A stretch of 64,000 nt of DNA from Leptidea sinapis (Eukaryota > Arthropoda > Insecta > Lepidoptera > Pieridae). Location of the stretch: the NCBI RefSeq assembly GCF_905404315.1, contig NC_066312.1:17905001-17969000 (forward strand), read 5' to 3'. The number at the start of each line of letters is the position of its first letter. Within the stretch, counting starts at the first letter, position 1. Positions 35,262-47,255 of this stretch are shown here, piece by piece. The notes under the pieces are model-generated. The model ran no database searches, was not told the origin of the DNA, and was given only the letters and a program-made list of their open reading frames with translations. The translations under genes and the position numbers were made by a program.

Positions 35262-35690
35262 GATTACCCCTAAAGAACGAGAGAGAAGAAAGGATTGACG
35301 CACTAGAAATGTGGTGTTGGAGACGAATGCTACGAGTATCTTGAACACAACGCCCCTCAAACGTCTCGATACTTGAAGAACTCAAAGTGAAAGAAAGGCT
35401 TTCATCTATAGCCAGAGCGCGTATCCTCAGATACTTCGGACATATCACGCGACGTGGAGAGCATGCCATAGAGAGACTTGTTGTTCAGGGAAGGGTAAAG
35501 GGCAGTAGGTCAAGAGGACGCTCCCCTATGCGCTGGACAGACTAGATCAAAGCCTCTCCTCAACACATGTGCCAGAGAAGCAACAGCCAGGGACAACTGG
35601 CGTAGAATCGTTCGTCGTTTGACGTAACCACGACTGCTCTGTCAAGAGTAATCCGACGAAGAGGAAGAAGACCCCTGAGGCAAACTAGGC
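35262..35690 (+). pseudogene. Non-LTR retrotransposon ORF2 C terminus, broken
   Basis: One plus-strand frame reads LEMWCWRRMLRVS, a stop, then TQRPSNVSILEELKVKERLS, SIARARILRYFGHITRRGEH, AIERLVVQGRVKGSRSRGRS and PMRWTD before another stop. This is the C-terminal region of a second LINE lineage (EMWCYRRxLRVSWTxxxTNxSILEEL...RILxFFGHxxRR...GRSPxRWTDQ). In-frame stops replace the WT dipeptide and the residue after RWTD. A further frame shows LSRVIRRRGRRPLRQ downstream. Dead copy. Confidence 0.75.
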
Positions 35691-36130
35691 GAATACTTTG
35701 GACCTAGAATTATTGTCAAACATTCTTCTATTCAAGCGTAGGAAAATGTCTTGAACCAGATTTGATGAAACATGATTTGTACATAACGCTGGAGATTCAA
35801 ACTTACAGCCTCGCATCAGCCCGTAGCATAAACTATGTGTATTAGATTTAAATGAAATACCCATATAATATGATCACAATAATTGAAGAATCTCAAAATA
35901 TAACTTTATTAATATTATCTTTAAAAATATGTAAACGGACATAGTTCTTCATCATTTCATTACTTCGACTCAAAACTCTTTTGGCAGATGCCGTACTGCG
36001 TCCCAAATTTGGTCTTCAATTAACAAAATAAAATTTATCTAGCAAATTTTTTAATTGTTAGTATACTCATACAGAAATACTCTCAAATAATAATGACATT
36101 ATAATTTAATTAAAAAATATCTTATATAAT

Positions 36131-36330
36131 TTATACGTGTAGATAGATAGTCTCTTGCTGTTAGACAACCGATAAAAACAGGCCAGGGATATGAGTTTAG
36201 TGTGCGTGACGGTACGTCTTACACTCGCGATATGTATGACACTTTGTGTTAGTGTGCGTGCATTGATCAAAATAGAGGTTACTTCTAAATTCAATTTTTC
36301 GACATTTTCACAGATGTCATATGATCTACA
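36131..36330 (+). mobile_element. C-MITE copy, right end eroded
   Basis: TTATACGTGTAGATAGATAG, GTTAGACAACCGATAAAAAC, CTTACACTCGCGATATGTAT and ATCAAAATAGAGGTTACTTC. The right terminal repeat has decayed. Confidence 0.65.
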
Positions 36331-36574
36331 TAAAACAAATAATTATGTACAAAATTTACTTTTCAAATAGGTGCTACTAATCATAATCCATAAAGGCGAA
36401 CTTGAAATAATCTTTAAAAAATCTTTTATTACTAGATTAGCAACTTTCGTTAAAACCTGCCATCTAGCGGATTAGACATTAAACCCCTTAATCAACTTAT
36501 TTAAGTTCCGCTTCTGGTTTCGGAGAGTGGCGCAGTTAGAGGTGGTAATGTATAAATTTATCGATAGATGGCCC

Positions 36575-36578
<4 letters not shown>

Positions 36579-36615
<37 letters not shown>
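36579..36615. repeat. (TA)n microsatellite
   Basis: About 37 bases of uninterrupted TA repeat. Confidence 0.95.
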
Positions 36616-36617
<2 letters not shown>

Positions 36618-36829
36618 GAAATTCAAGAATGAAGAGAAGTAATCCCATAATAATTATATGCCTACTCTGGACCTAAAATAAGAATTGGATGGGTTTTTTA
36701 ATGAAATGAAAATTTGCATATTATATCAGGTTATATTTTAGTAGACATTCTATAATATTATCTGCTAAGTATATATTTCTATGATATAGATATCTCTTTT
36801 CAATTAAATTTACTATGTCGAAAAATATA

Positions 36830-37110
36830 GGTAATATGGCGAGGAGCTGTCTAAAACATTATCTCAATACCTACCTACTATAATTATTGTATTCCTCCTT
36901 CAAAGATCTTGGTATTAAATTTTACAATAAAATACCAGACTACATAGGTACTAAGACTCACAAATTCAAGAAATTTATTATAGCTTCTTTGACAAAGAAG
37001 GCTTACTTTATACATATATAGTAGATTATATTATTTATTTGTTATTAGAGGATAATAATGTATGGTTCTTATCTGGTTCTGCGCAGGCCACCTAAAACTT
37101 GTATAATAGA
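36830..37110 (+). pseudogene. Non-LTR retrotransposon C-terminal remnant with L tail
   Basis: The frame starting near 36897 reads FKDLGIKFYNKIPDYIGTKT then HKFKKFIIASLTKKAY, the typical end of a jockey/CR1-like ORF2 (xFNKIPxxIKxxxxxxFKxxLKxxLxxKAYY). The L-repeat follows as its 3' untranslated tail. The same tail without the coding part occurs at 23074 and 28863. Confidence 0.65.
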
Positions 37111-37503
37111 TTAGTTTATAAATATAACACAGGGTTGTCTAAGAAAAAAATTAAAAAGATATATTTTTATTTCGTAGGGACTTCTATTTTTATTTATTAA
37201 AACTAAAGGCCACAATACACGTAGCATTGAAGGAATGTTATAACTACCTTTTCTGAATCACGCAGTATATATTAAGTATATATTTAATTTTTGCAGCAAT
37301 TTGTGCCCTAAATAACTCCCTGCCTGAGGCGGGCTGTGTTACCAGCGCACAACGACTTCGCCGCTTTTGGTGTAGAAGCTGGTCGTGTTTTTAATTTTAC
37401 GGACAATAATCGTTCCATAAACGACAGAGTTATATGGTACAAACACAAAAAAAAAACTCGTAATATAGTTGAATAAACAACCTTCTAAGTTTTTTGAAGT
37501 TAT

Positions 37504-37585
37504 TTGATAATTGATTAATATTATCCAATAAAAATCACCCAAGTGATTGATTCCCTTATAAAATAAATTATAAATATCGGTCATG
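37504..37585 (-). repeat. J-repeat, identical inverted partner of 40772-40853
   Basis: 82 bp whose reverse complement is identical to 40772-40853. Weaker similarity continues outward through the TTTTCTTCCC motif. The 81-residue minus-strand frame at 37339-37584 passes through it and is not supported as a gene. Confidence 0.75.
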
Positions 37586-37619
37586 ACCAGTTATGGGAAG
37601 AAAATTAAAAAGCACATAA

Positions 37620-40600
37620 AATCTTCGTATCACCAAATTAAAACCAGGTCTGCTGTGCCAATTTTTTTAAAAAAACACTGACGTTTTGTCAATGTTAGCA
37701 AAATAGACGGACCGGCGCATTTGTTTTTGTTTATGTTGTTGTTTCATTTCAAAAATCAGTTCCAACGCAATGCATGCTGATGTTTGTATTTATTTTTATA
37801 TTCTACGAAAGGAACATCCCAAAGAACCGGTCTTTCTGTTATCAGTTACATAAAAAAACAAAGTATTTTCTTAATTTGAGTTTACTTTGAATCACCATCG
37901 TACACTTTTATCGAGTGATCTTTTACAATGTAATACCAAAGAGTATACTTACGTATGTAAATACAAAAATTCGATACATTTTTTAGACGACATTCAGAAT
38001 CGATCGAGTCATCGCTCATGTTTTCGGAACTTTTTATCAAGTATATTAATTAAGTATATCGTTATAATAATATATAAAATCTCTTTTTTTTAATTTATTG
38101 CCTATCTTAGTCGAAAACACAGCCTCATGTCGAATTTATTAAATTAGAAGGGCAATATGGTATAGTGGCTCACGTGTGGGATATTATATTGAAAAAAAAT
38201 TATTCTCATCGATCTGGGTATTTTATTGAGCATACTTTCTTAAAAGAAGAGACTGGAAAATGATGATTTTTTTTTAGTAAATTTAATGGAGTCTTAATGA
38301 ATCCGTGTAGATTAATTATATTTCGTTCTTCTGGAAACTGTTCCAGCGTTGTTTTCAGGCTGCGTGTAAGAATTTTTATCCGCAACGGTAATAGGAAAAC
38401 AGAACCAACATAGATGTACAAGTAACTTTGCGCATGCGTATATCATGTCAGAACGGGGGCGTCCCTTTACATTTTTCCTTTCCACTGCTTTTTTGCTCCA
38501 GCAGCTACGAAAGAAGAACGATTTTACGAAGTGTTTTAGATCAAATACTGACCCTCTTTTGTCTTGATAGTCAAGTCAAGACTAATAGATAAGTATATTT
38601 GTTACTAAATCCGCGGTAGAGGCATTATTAATGATGAAATGGGTGGTGGGGGTGATCACCTTACCAAGTGAATTGCAATGATGTCTACAAAAACTCACGT
38701 TTTTGGGCTTTATTTTATTTTTGGTCACAAAAGTCAATTTAATTTTTGTGATATGGCGTGTGTACCAAAGTCAATATTTGACGTAAATGAATTATTGGTA
38801 GGTAATTGTTATTCATGGGTTTTCTTGTAATCTTAGTTACGTGGACATTATATTTTGTTTAAAGTTCTCATTAAAAGTCAAATCATAAATTATTAAACTG
38901 ATTATTGCTAAATGTTATTAATTTGTCTCAGCTTGAGCATCTTAAAGTTCCACTGAGTTACAATATAATACCGTTTGTTTTCATGATGTTTTTTTCTACT
39001 GAGTTACGTTTTGGCCATGCGTCTCTAATATATTTTATATTAAAATGTCATCACGCAAATGCAGTATAGAAATAGAACTAAAAATCAATGCAATGAGATC
39101 AGATTAATACTTGCTTTAAAAAAAGTACACTGCTCCTTAAGAACCTGCCACTTAACAGCCATAACTAATAAATAATAATTTTAATGTTTAACAAACCTAT
39201 GATTTACATTACTTTTAGTCATATGTTGCCCTAGTAAATCGTAGAGGAGTTATTGGTTCAATACTTTGTAAAGAGGGGTTGCAAACTGCGCAGTCGTATA
39301 TCATGACTATAATAATGCCTCATTCCCACGAGCGGTAAAAAATAATAGGAACCCGAACGAATGGAATGCCAAAACTAACATTCAACTAAATGCTACCGCC
39401 CAGCGTTTAATATTGACCACAGTTCGAAAAATATTAAAAAGCATCCCCTTTAAAAATGGTACCATATGATTAAGCGCCCGTTTCAATATCCGATCCCTAG
39501 TTAAAAAGTTTGTCCAAATACAACAAACACTGGCAAACGAAAGGTCTTCCGTCTCTTTCTATTTTGATCAATAGATTTTTTCGCCAAATTTCTTAAGTGT
39601 GGAACCGGGCTAATAATATTTAGAATGTATATTTTTTATCATCCCTCCCTCACTCGACATCAGAACAGTACTTCAATATGTCAATTTTATTATATTATTA
39701 TTAAACATTAAAACATTTTTTGAATCCGATAACTAACCTGTGAATATTGTGTGTGCTTATTATTAGATTATAATATTACATGTTTACTCCTTATAATTTC
39801 GGTTCGAACTACTTCTATTGTCTATTAGTGAATATCTGTAATTAGCTCTAAGTTTGTATTGTATTTTTATTTTGTGTAAATAGCTGTTGATATTCCTTGA
39901 AATAAATGAATAAATAAATTAATTAATAAATATTCAAAATGTATATTATGGAAACACATCTGTCTCATTCATACAAGTCAATATCATTACCAAAATATTT
40001 CATGGATCATTTATTGAAATGATAAAAGAAAGAGATTGGTTACAACAGTAAACTCCAATCGCCATTTTTATTACTTAACAGAATGTAGAAAATCGGCAAT
40101 CAAGTGACGATGTGTTTTATTTATAAACTCTCGTGTAAGTGAGGTCTTATACACAGCATTCGTAGTCCCCATCCTTTCACTGAGGATAGTGCCCTGGTAC
40201 TTTTGCGGCATTCATCTACTTTATAAGACATAGGAGCGAGTTCCTGCAGGCGGAAGCTTTATATTGGAAAATTCCTTAAGAATCAAAATTCCTTAAATAT
40301 AAATACTTTATGAGTTATTTATGAAAAAATAATTACTACATTTTTTTAACTCTTAATTTGTGAATAACAATAATTGCAATTTTTACATGTACACATTTTC
40401 TAAGCGTTATAATTCTTTATGACGTCTAAAAATGTCAAATGAGTAGTTATCCCTCATATTTTCAGGAGCTTGATCAAGAATTAACACGTTTTTGAACTTG
40501 TTGGCTGCCCTAGAGACGGCGTACTTTTAAACGTGATACGTACGTGTACAATATAGATAACTTCTTTCTGCTTATTTATTGTGTGTGACATCATCATTTT

Positions 40601-40740
40601 GAATCGTAGGTATAATTTTCGAAGAATATGTCAATAATTTAAATATCATTTGCTGCAATAATCTTGAGGACCGACTGCAATGCGTTGTGTAAGCATTGAC
40701 TTCCATGTTATTTCTGATTTCCTGGTACCATTATGAAATA
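37620..40740. other. Long AT-rich spacer
   Basis: No gene recognised. A 40-codon frame from the ATG at 38444 has no familiar content. GC-richer patches at 38440-38520 and 40150-40260 were inspected on both strands without a convincing exon. Confidence 0.35.
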
Positions 40741-40771
40741 CATGAGTTGATTTGAATTTTCTTCCCCTGGG

Positions 40772-40853
40772 CATGACCGATATTTATAATTTATTTTATA
40801 AGGGAATCAATCACTTGGGTGATTTTTATTGGATAATATTAATCAATTATCAA
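40772..40853 (+). repeat. J-repeat
   Basis: Identical to the reverse complement of 37504-37585. Lies 3.2 kb from its partner. Confidence 0.75.
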
Positions 40854-41226
40854 CCAATTTGAAGAAAAGCAGAAGGTTGTATTTCGACTATATTATGTCT
40901 TTTTGAAGTAGAACTTATTTAGGCGCGACTTGGGGATAACTTAGAAATTTTAACGGAAGTAACACTCATTAAAAAAGTCAATTGACACAATTTTTTAAGC
41001 CGTTGTAGTTTTATTTATTATAAAAGCATTCTTTTCTTTTTGGGTAGAGAAAATACCAACGTTGCTTAAAATATGAAATTAATCCGTTTCCGAGAAAAAA
41101 AAATAGCAAAAAATCTACCAAAGCTCCTCGTGAGTGCTTATTTGGTAACAAGGCTTTATTTAATGTAATATGTTTATTAATGTATCTGTTAATTATTCCT
41201 AAAATATATTATTATTAAGTTTTACT

Positions 41227-42270
41227 TCAATCGCGCGTAAAGATTACACGCACACACTTTTTTATTTTGTGTTTGTCTCTGTCATTAATGGACCGATAAG
41301 AATATTCCGTAAAATTGAAACGTGACAAGGAAATCAGAAACATCAAGGACCTGAGTCTCAATCCACGCATCACTGTATAAATTCCCAAAATTATATAGAA
41401 ACTAATCGCTATAGGTTTATCCCGCTCTTCCGGCGTTTGTTTCACATCTCTAACGGAGATACAGCAAGGTAGAAAGGCAGTGGCGTAGCGAGCCTTGGCG
41501 GGCCCCGTATATATATTTGCTTGAGGGCTCATATGAAGGATAAAGATTTCTCACACAAGAAAAAAAAGACGTGTGGCACTCAGGGACTGCCGCGGTAAGG
41601 CTAATGCATAGCATTTTTATCAACTTCTGCAATTATAATTATTTATTTATTTTATTTATGAAATATTTTTTTTTTTTGATAAAATTAATTTAATAAAAAG
41701 AAAACGGGTAGTGAGTAAAATTTAACTTACAAGATTGGATTACAGACAGACAACCGGACAGGTGAAACTAATTAAAAATGCTTGTCACACTAATAAAAAT
41801 TAAAAAAACGTGATAAAAAAATAAAGAAATTAAAAAAATCAAGACGTACCCCAGGCTCGAACCTGGGACCTTCTGCACAAAAAGCATAATATGTGATAAC
41901 CGCTGCTCTATGGCAAATGAAATCGCCGTAGCGAAATATCTATATAAATCTAGTAAGTAAGTGTTAGGTTATTTTTGTTACGGAATTTCTCGATTCGGTC
42001 TCCACGCTCAAGGCCCGCGATAGAAGCTATGCAATAGCTTAAAAAAATGTTTGCATAAAATTAAATGAAATAATTATCTATCTGTCACTTAGCCCAAAAT
42101 TTTTACAAAAAATTCTAATTGAATAAACGCTCTCCTAGCCTTTTTTTAAGCCGCATTTCATTTTAATAATTTTCCTTACGCCCGTCTGGGGCCCCTTTAC
42201 CCGGGGGCCCCGTTTAATTTATACAGCAGATAAGGTGGTAGCGACGCCCCTGTAGAAACAGTAAGCATTA
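41227..42270 (-). mobile_element. Q composite element, copy 1
   Basis: Reverse copy of 44800-45244. Shared blocks in order: GTAGCGACGCCCCTG (42239), the G/C-rich GGGGCCCC... patch (42180-42215), AAAATTTTTACAAAAAATTC, CTTGGCGGGCCCCGTAT (41495), GGATAAAGATTTCTCACA, and TTTCACATCTCTAACGGAGA with GGTTTATCCCGCTCTTC (41415-41460). About 500 bp of extra sequence holding the tRNA-like module (41843-41918) interrupts it. Confidence 0.65.
41843..41918 (-). repeat. tRNA-like module (SINE head or tRNA pseudogene)
   Basis: On the minus strand an A-box-like TAGAGCAGCGG (41910-41900) is followed at normal spacing by a B box GGTTCGAGCCT (41863-41853) inside a perfect 5-bp T-arm (CCCAG/CTGGG). The acceptor stem does not pair well, so not called as a functional tRNA. 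Confidence 0.45.
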
Positions 42271-42299
42271 AATCTTGTCGGTTAAAGCAATAAAAATAA

Positions 42300-42740
42300 A
42301 TAGCTGTCCTTTTCTATCTTTCTGTATCTCCGTCAGAGATGTGAAACAAAAGCCGGAAGAGCGGAATAAACCTATACCAGTTAGTTCTTACATAAATTTG
42401 TATTGATTTGTTATTAATACAGTACGCATGCGCAGAGAGTGAGACTCAGCTCCTTGATGCTTCTGATTTCTTAGTAAAGTTTTACAATATACATCTATCG
42501 TGCAGGCAAACAATGGGTGCAACAGAGAAAACCATCTGTATTGCAGATATAGGAAGATAGAAAAGGACAGCAATTTATTGTTATTGCTTTAACCGATTTT
42601 GATTAACAAGAATACATAATGCATACCATTTCTACCTTGCTGTATCTCTGTTAGAGATGTGAAACAAAAGCCAGAAGAGTGGGATAAAACTATACCAGTT
42701 AGTTCCTACATAAATTTGTATGCATGTATTTGTATTCTGA
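42300..42740 (+). mobile_element. Q composite element, copy 2 (partial)
   Basis: Contains GATGTGAAACAAAAGCCGGA twice (42338 and 42655) and CTATACCAGTTAGTTC twice. It also has one unit of the minisatellite (GTACGCATGCGCAGAG, GATGCTTCTGATTTCTTAGT) ending GCAGGCAAACAATGGG, so it equals the array of copy 3 reduced to a single repeat. Confidence 0.65.
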
Positions 42741-42749
42741 TATTTATTT

Positions 42750-44780
42750 AAATATACCTTATAATAAATCATAATATTATGCGAAAAGATAATGCGATTT
42801 ATCTTATATACAGGGTTACAGGAAAAGTCGACCTAGATCCGTTAAGGGCGTTAGTACACTTCATTTCTGTATGATTTCACTATGGAACCCCCCATCCTAA
42901 ACTTAACCGTTTTCGAGATATTCGAGTTTTATTTTTCTTTATAAAAATGCCAAATTTTTCGGCTATTGAATTGAATATTTTGAATTTTTTTGACTCTTTT
43001 ATTATTTTTTTGGTTTTTTACATGAAGAATGAGATGCTTAATGACCTCAATGACTAAAATTGCACGTAAGTTAACTTAATAGGTCATTGTAGACGATCGA
43101 AACTTAAGAAAATAAGTACAAATTATAAAAAAATATTTTTCTTTTCTGGATATCTCAAAAAATTATTATGGCACTTGCTCTGCAGATACTTGATGCTGCT
43201 TAAAAACATCTACATTTTAACAGCTATCCAACGAGGTATAACACTCTAGAGTATTTATTAACCTCAAAGGTGAAACTTAGTTTCTAAGGCTACATGGCAG
43301 TCAGAATAAATAGCACTTATTTTATCTAATTAATTTGACTTAAGTTCAGCATCATCATTTCAGCCTACTGGCTTCCACTACTAATATATATTATTAGAAA
43401 TCCAATTCTAATCACTATATATATCATTATTACAGTAGTTTAAATATTTGGACTAAATAAGCTAACAATTAATCATGTTACGTATTTATATATAAATTAA
43501 GTGGTGAAAATAGCCTTAACGATTTGCCTCCCGTCCACTGAGACACTCCCTTTGATAGTCCCGATATATGCTTTCCAGCTAAAATAAGAACCTCTTTCAA
43601 GAAGATTTCTTCTAATGTAGGCTTCACAATCACATTCGGAATAATTAGCGCAGCGGATAATAGGAACATGAGTTAATTACTTTGACTTAGGAAAATAATA
43701 TTAAGAATTAATATAATGGTTGTCGGACAGCTAGTTTCTTTATAAGGGATTAATTACTAAAAAATAAAATTAAATAATTAATCTAGAAAAGCAGAAAAAG
43801 TATGTAGATATTGGCTTTACGCCGCATTTGATCCGACATTGATTGCTGGTTTATTTGTTTTTTTTTTTCAAAAGAATATTCATTGAAATACATATTGAAA
43901 ACATTGCTTACCACAATTTAACTGCGATATTGTTTATACCTGAAAATGAACGAACGACGTCGACACGTCATGTGAAAATATCCGCATCGAGGTATGCGTA
44001 GGGAATTGTTGCACCGCAACAGTACCAGGCAATCAGGACCATTAAGGCAATATATTACTTTTGCAATCCATGCCTATCGCTAATAATTTCATATTTATTA
44101 CTTAGTAAATTTATAAAATACTTAAAAACCTTCGTAACTTAACATACCATCGTACTTATACTATACCAAAATGTACGAATATATATGGTGCCAGGAAGAG
44201 CGGTTTTATGCAAACCGAATTGTTTAACAGTTTACCGATAGATTATTCCTAGTAATAAAATGTATAGGTAACCTAAAAAAATCTTCTTGTAAATTATATT
44301 ATGTACTCATAGCTTACTTTCTATGTATTGTTGTGGTAACTGATGAGTGGTTGACTCGCCGTTTACGCATAAGTTAATTCCGATTTTACTAACGTGTTTT
44401 CTGTTAAATTAAGTTATGTAAAGAAATGAAAAATAAATATAAATTTATTTTAATGACAACCGGTTGGAAACCATGTCAAAATTTAACAATAAACTTTAAA
44501 TATGGGCTTACACCTAAGAGGTACGCAATGAATTCAGTTATGTATAGAGTTTTACGCCGCATGTGATTTACATTTGGACTTAATACCGGTGGTTTGAAAA
44601 TATATTCTTACAACCTGAAAAATATCTGAAAATAACGTTACGGCGATAGAAATTATCCGCATCGAAGGTATGCGTACGGAACTTTTGAGCCGCAACAGCA
44701 CCAGGCAATCAGGATCGTTGAAGCAATATTTTACCTTCGCAGGCATGTCTATAACGGATAGGGACAGAATGAAAACGGAG
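42750..44780. other. AT-rich spacer
   Basis: No gene. Two similar stretches, 43965-44045 and 44650-44730 (both with ATCCGCATCGA, GGTATGCGTA, CCGCAACAG and CACCAGGCAATCAGGA or CCAGGCAATCAGGA), form a direct repeat about 690 bp apart. Confidence 0.45.
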
Positions 44781-44799
44781 ATACAGGTAGATAGAAAAG

Positions 44800-45244
44800 G
44801 ATAGCATAATGCTCACCCTTTCTACAGGGGCGTAGCTGCCGCTTTATCTGCCATATAAATTATACGGGGTCCCCGGGGTACGGGGGCCCCCGACGTGCGT
44901 AAGCAAAAATTAATAAAAACTTTTGCTGCTAGCCGAAAAAAGGCAAGGAAAGTGAACATTTAATTTGAATTGTTTGTAAAAATTTTGGAATAAGTGACAG
45001 ATAGATAATTATGATGAATAAATATTTTGTTTAATTTTATGCTTTTGTGAGAAATCTTTATCCTTCATCCATATGGGGCCCATGCCCCCAAGCAAATTTT
45101 TATACGGGGCCCCGCCAAGGCACGCTACGCTACTGCCTTTCTACCGTGCTGTATCTCCGTTAGAGATGTGAAACAAAAGCCAGAAGAGCGGGATAAACCT
45201 ATACCAGTTAGTTCCTACATAAATTTGTATTGATTTGGAATTTA
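44800..45244 (+). mobile_element. Q composite element, copy 3
   Basis: Starts TCTACAGGGGCGTAGCTGCC, includes a GGGGTCCCCGGGGTAC patch, AAGTGACAGATAGATAATTA, the CGGGGCCCCGCCAAGGC motif and GATGTGAAACAAAAGCC, and leads directly into the minisatellite at 45245. Confidence 0.65.
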
Positions 45245-45789
45245 AACAGTACGCAGGCGCGGAGCGAAACTCAGCTCCTTTATGAGTCTGATTTCCTAGT
45301 CAAGTTTTTCAATATACTGACTAACATCCCTTTGTTTGCCTGTACGAATTTATACAATACGCATGCGCGGAGTGAGACTAAGCTCCTCGATGCTTCTGAT
45401 TTCTTAGTCACGTTTTTCACAATACAGACTAACTGTTGCACCCTTTCTTCGCCTGTACGAATTGATACAGTAGTACGCATGCGCGGAGTGAAACTCAGCT
45501 CCTTGATGCTTCTGATTTCCTAGTCACCTCTTTCACAATACAGACTAACTGTTGCACCCATAATTGCCTGTACGAATTTATACAGTAGTACGCATGCGCG
45601 GAGTGAGACTCAGCTCCTTGGTGCTTCTGATTTCCTAGTCACGTTTTTCAATATACAGACTAACTGTTGTACCCATTCTTTGCCTGTATTTATACAGTAC
45701 GCATGCGCGGAGTGAGACTCAGCTCCTTTATGATTCTGATTTCTTAGTTAACTTTTTCAATATACTATCTATCGAGCAGGCAAACAATG
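45245..45789 (+). repeat. Minisatellite, five units of 108-116 bp
   Basis: Anchoring on CGCATGCGCGGAG, units begin near 45251, 45359, 45475, 45590 and 45699. Each unit carries CAGCTCCT, TTCTGATTTC and a GCCTGTACGAATTTATACAG linker. The 97-residue plus and 66-residue minus frames are translations of the repeat, not genes. Confidence 0.9.
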
Positions 45790-45799
45790 GGGAATTAAT

Positions 45800-46510
45800 T
45801 AAATAATTTTTAAATGGGGTGCTTTATGACTCCATGACGTTGGCAGCGCTTAACGTGTAAGTATTATTTAATTTAAAAAAATGATAAGGGGTGCTTGTGA
45901 GGTAAGTGTTACTATTACGTTAATTACTTTAGTGAAGCCACAGATTGGGAATGGAGCGACCGCCATCGGGCTATTTGAATTATAGTTTGATTGTATGAAG
46001 ATTTTACTTTTCTTGCGCCCGGTTTCCTCGGGTCTGAGAAATGCATTCCCGAATGGGTGGTGGCTTTTGACTTTCAATGGGTGATGTCATACCATGTTCT
46101 GAATAAAAATATTTGGATTAAAAATATAGTACCACATTTATAATAGGCTGTCGAGACAAAATCCCATCTTTAATATTGACAGTAGCAGATAGACTTAGAA
46201 ACATATGAAAAAAAAAATAAAGAAAAGGAAAGGTAAGGGGTGATAAGAAAAGAAGTATAAACATGACTTAGTTTCAATCCAAGGATAAGTCATTGTTTAA
46301 TTAAAATTATTAATTGTTATTTTTAGGTACATTAATATTGTTAATGTTTCTTTAATCTACTTCTCATGATTTTCGTAACCATTGCGTTTATGTCAACATA
46401 GTTCATTTTGAAATGTTCTATCTATTATAAGTAAGGATATTCCTTAATTTTCCATTGTTAACCTCAACTGAATACATGTACCTACTTACTTGTATTTTTA
46501 TAAAATGGGA
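45800..46510. other. Spacer
   Basis: No gene or family member recognised. Confidence 0.35.
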
Positions 46511-46519
46511 GGGATGTAG

Positions 46520-46733
46520 TGTACTGACATCTAGTCTTAACAGAGTATGTGTTAACTATCATTGTCAACGTCACGACATCGACAGTGACATTAACCGAGT
46601 GACGTTGAGAGCTATATAAGGAATGCACAGTACAGCGGAAGGCAATAGCCAGGTTTTCCCAGTTTCCTGGATTTTCCCCCACAAACCTTATGTATTAGTA
46701 TTTTTAAGCATAATAAACTTTTATCCCTCAACA
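46520..46733 (+). mobile_element. Solo LTR of an LTR retrotransposon
   Basis: 214 bp starting TGTACTGACA and ending CTCAACA, flanked by TGTAG (46515-46519) and CGTAG (46734-46738): a 5-bp target-site duplication with one CpG-type change. Inside are a TATA box (CTATATAAGG near 46613) and a polyadenylation signal (AATAAA at 46712), in the order needed for U3-R-U5. No primer-binding site or second LTR follows, so the internal part was lost, most likely by LTR-LTR recombination. Confidence 0.65.
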
Positions 46734-47094
46734 CGTAGATAGGGTTGTAGAAATAAGTTTTCTGATACGTACATATATAATATAATAGGCTTAATTGTAA
46801 ATTGCTTTAATAAATAGATTATAAGTAATTTTGTATATATATTTTACTATCAAATATAGAAATTTGGAATTTGAATTTTTTTTTTTTGTGGAACGCTAAT
46901 CGGCTATTCGTTGCGTGTGGACGTGTCCGGGTGTAGTGCTACAAAGTAAAGATTAGTTGATTCACTCGCGAGCAAACGAGGAACATTACAATTATCATTA
47001 CAGCATTAAAAATACATACCACTTCAAATTTTCACCCACCTACGATCCATACCTATTGTTGTAACGGGATTTTTCTATTATTCTGTTCCATCCA

Positions 47095-47255
47095 CAGAAA
47101 TAGGGTTGCAAGATGGCAATCCAATATATATTATTATTATAGTACGATATATTTGGTAGGTCTGAGAATCGGTCGTCATCTAGTATTTTTTATACCCCAA
47201 AAATTTTTTTTCTTATTATGTTGGAAAAACAACGTTTGCTGGGTCAGCTAGTTTA
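47095..47255 (-). repeat. F-repeat, antisense
   Basis: AGGGTTGCAAGATGGCAATC, TAGGTCTGAGAATCGG and CAACGTTTGCTGGGTCAGCT: reverse complement of the 6250-6712 copy, lacking its second half. Confidence 0.6.

Noticed and set aside
37339..37584. 81-residue membrane-like protein on the minus strand
   Set aside because: AT-rich low-complexity translation of a J-repeat; no start context, splice sites or family.
38444..38570. Small gene starting at an ATG with GC-rich front
   Set aside because: About 40 codons without familiar content or splice support.
41227..41632. Minus-strand frames of 101 and 60 residues
   Set aside because: They lie inside Q element copy 1 and are not conserved in copy 3.
45230..45523. 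97-residue repeat protein
   Set aside because: It is the translation of a minisatellite whose unit lengths (108-116 bp) are not all multiples of three, so the frame is not maintained.
45245..45789. CRISPR-like array
   Set aside because: Units are 108-116 bp with near-identical contents throughout, no short repeat/unique spacer structure, and the genome is eukaryotic.
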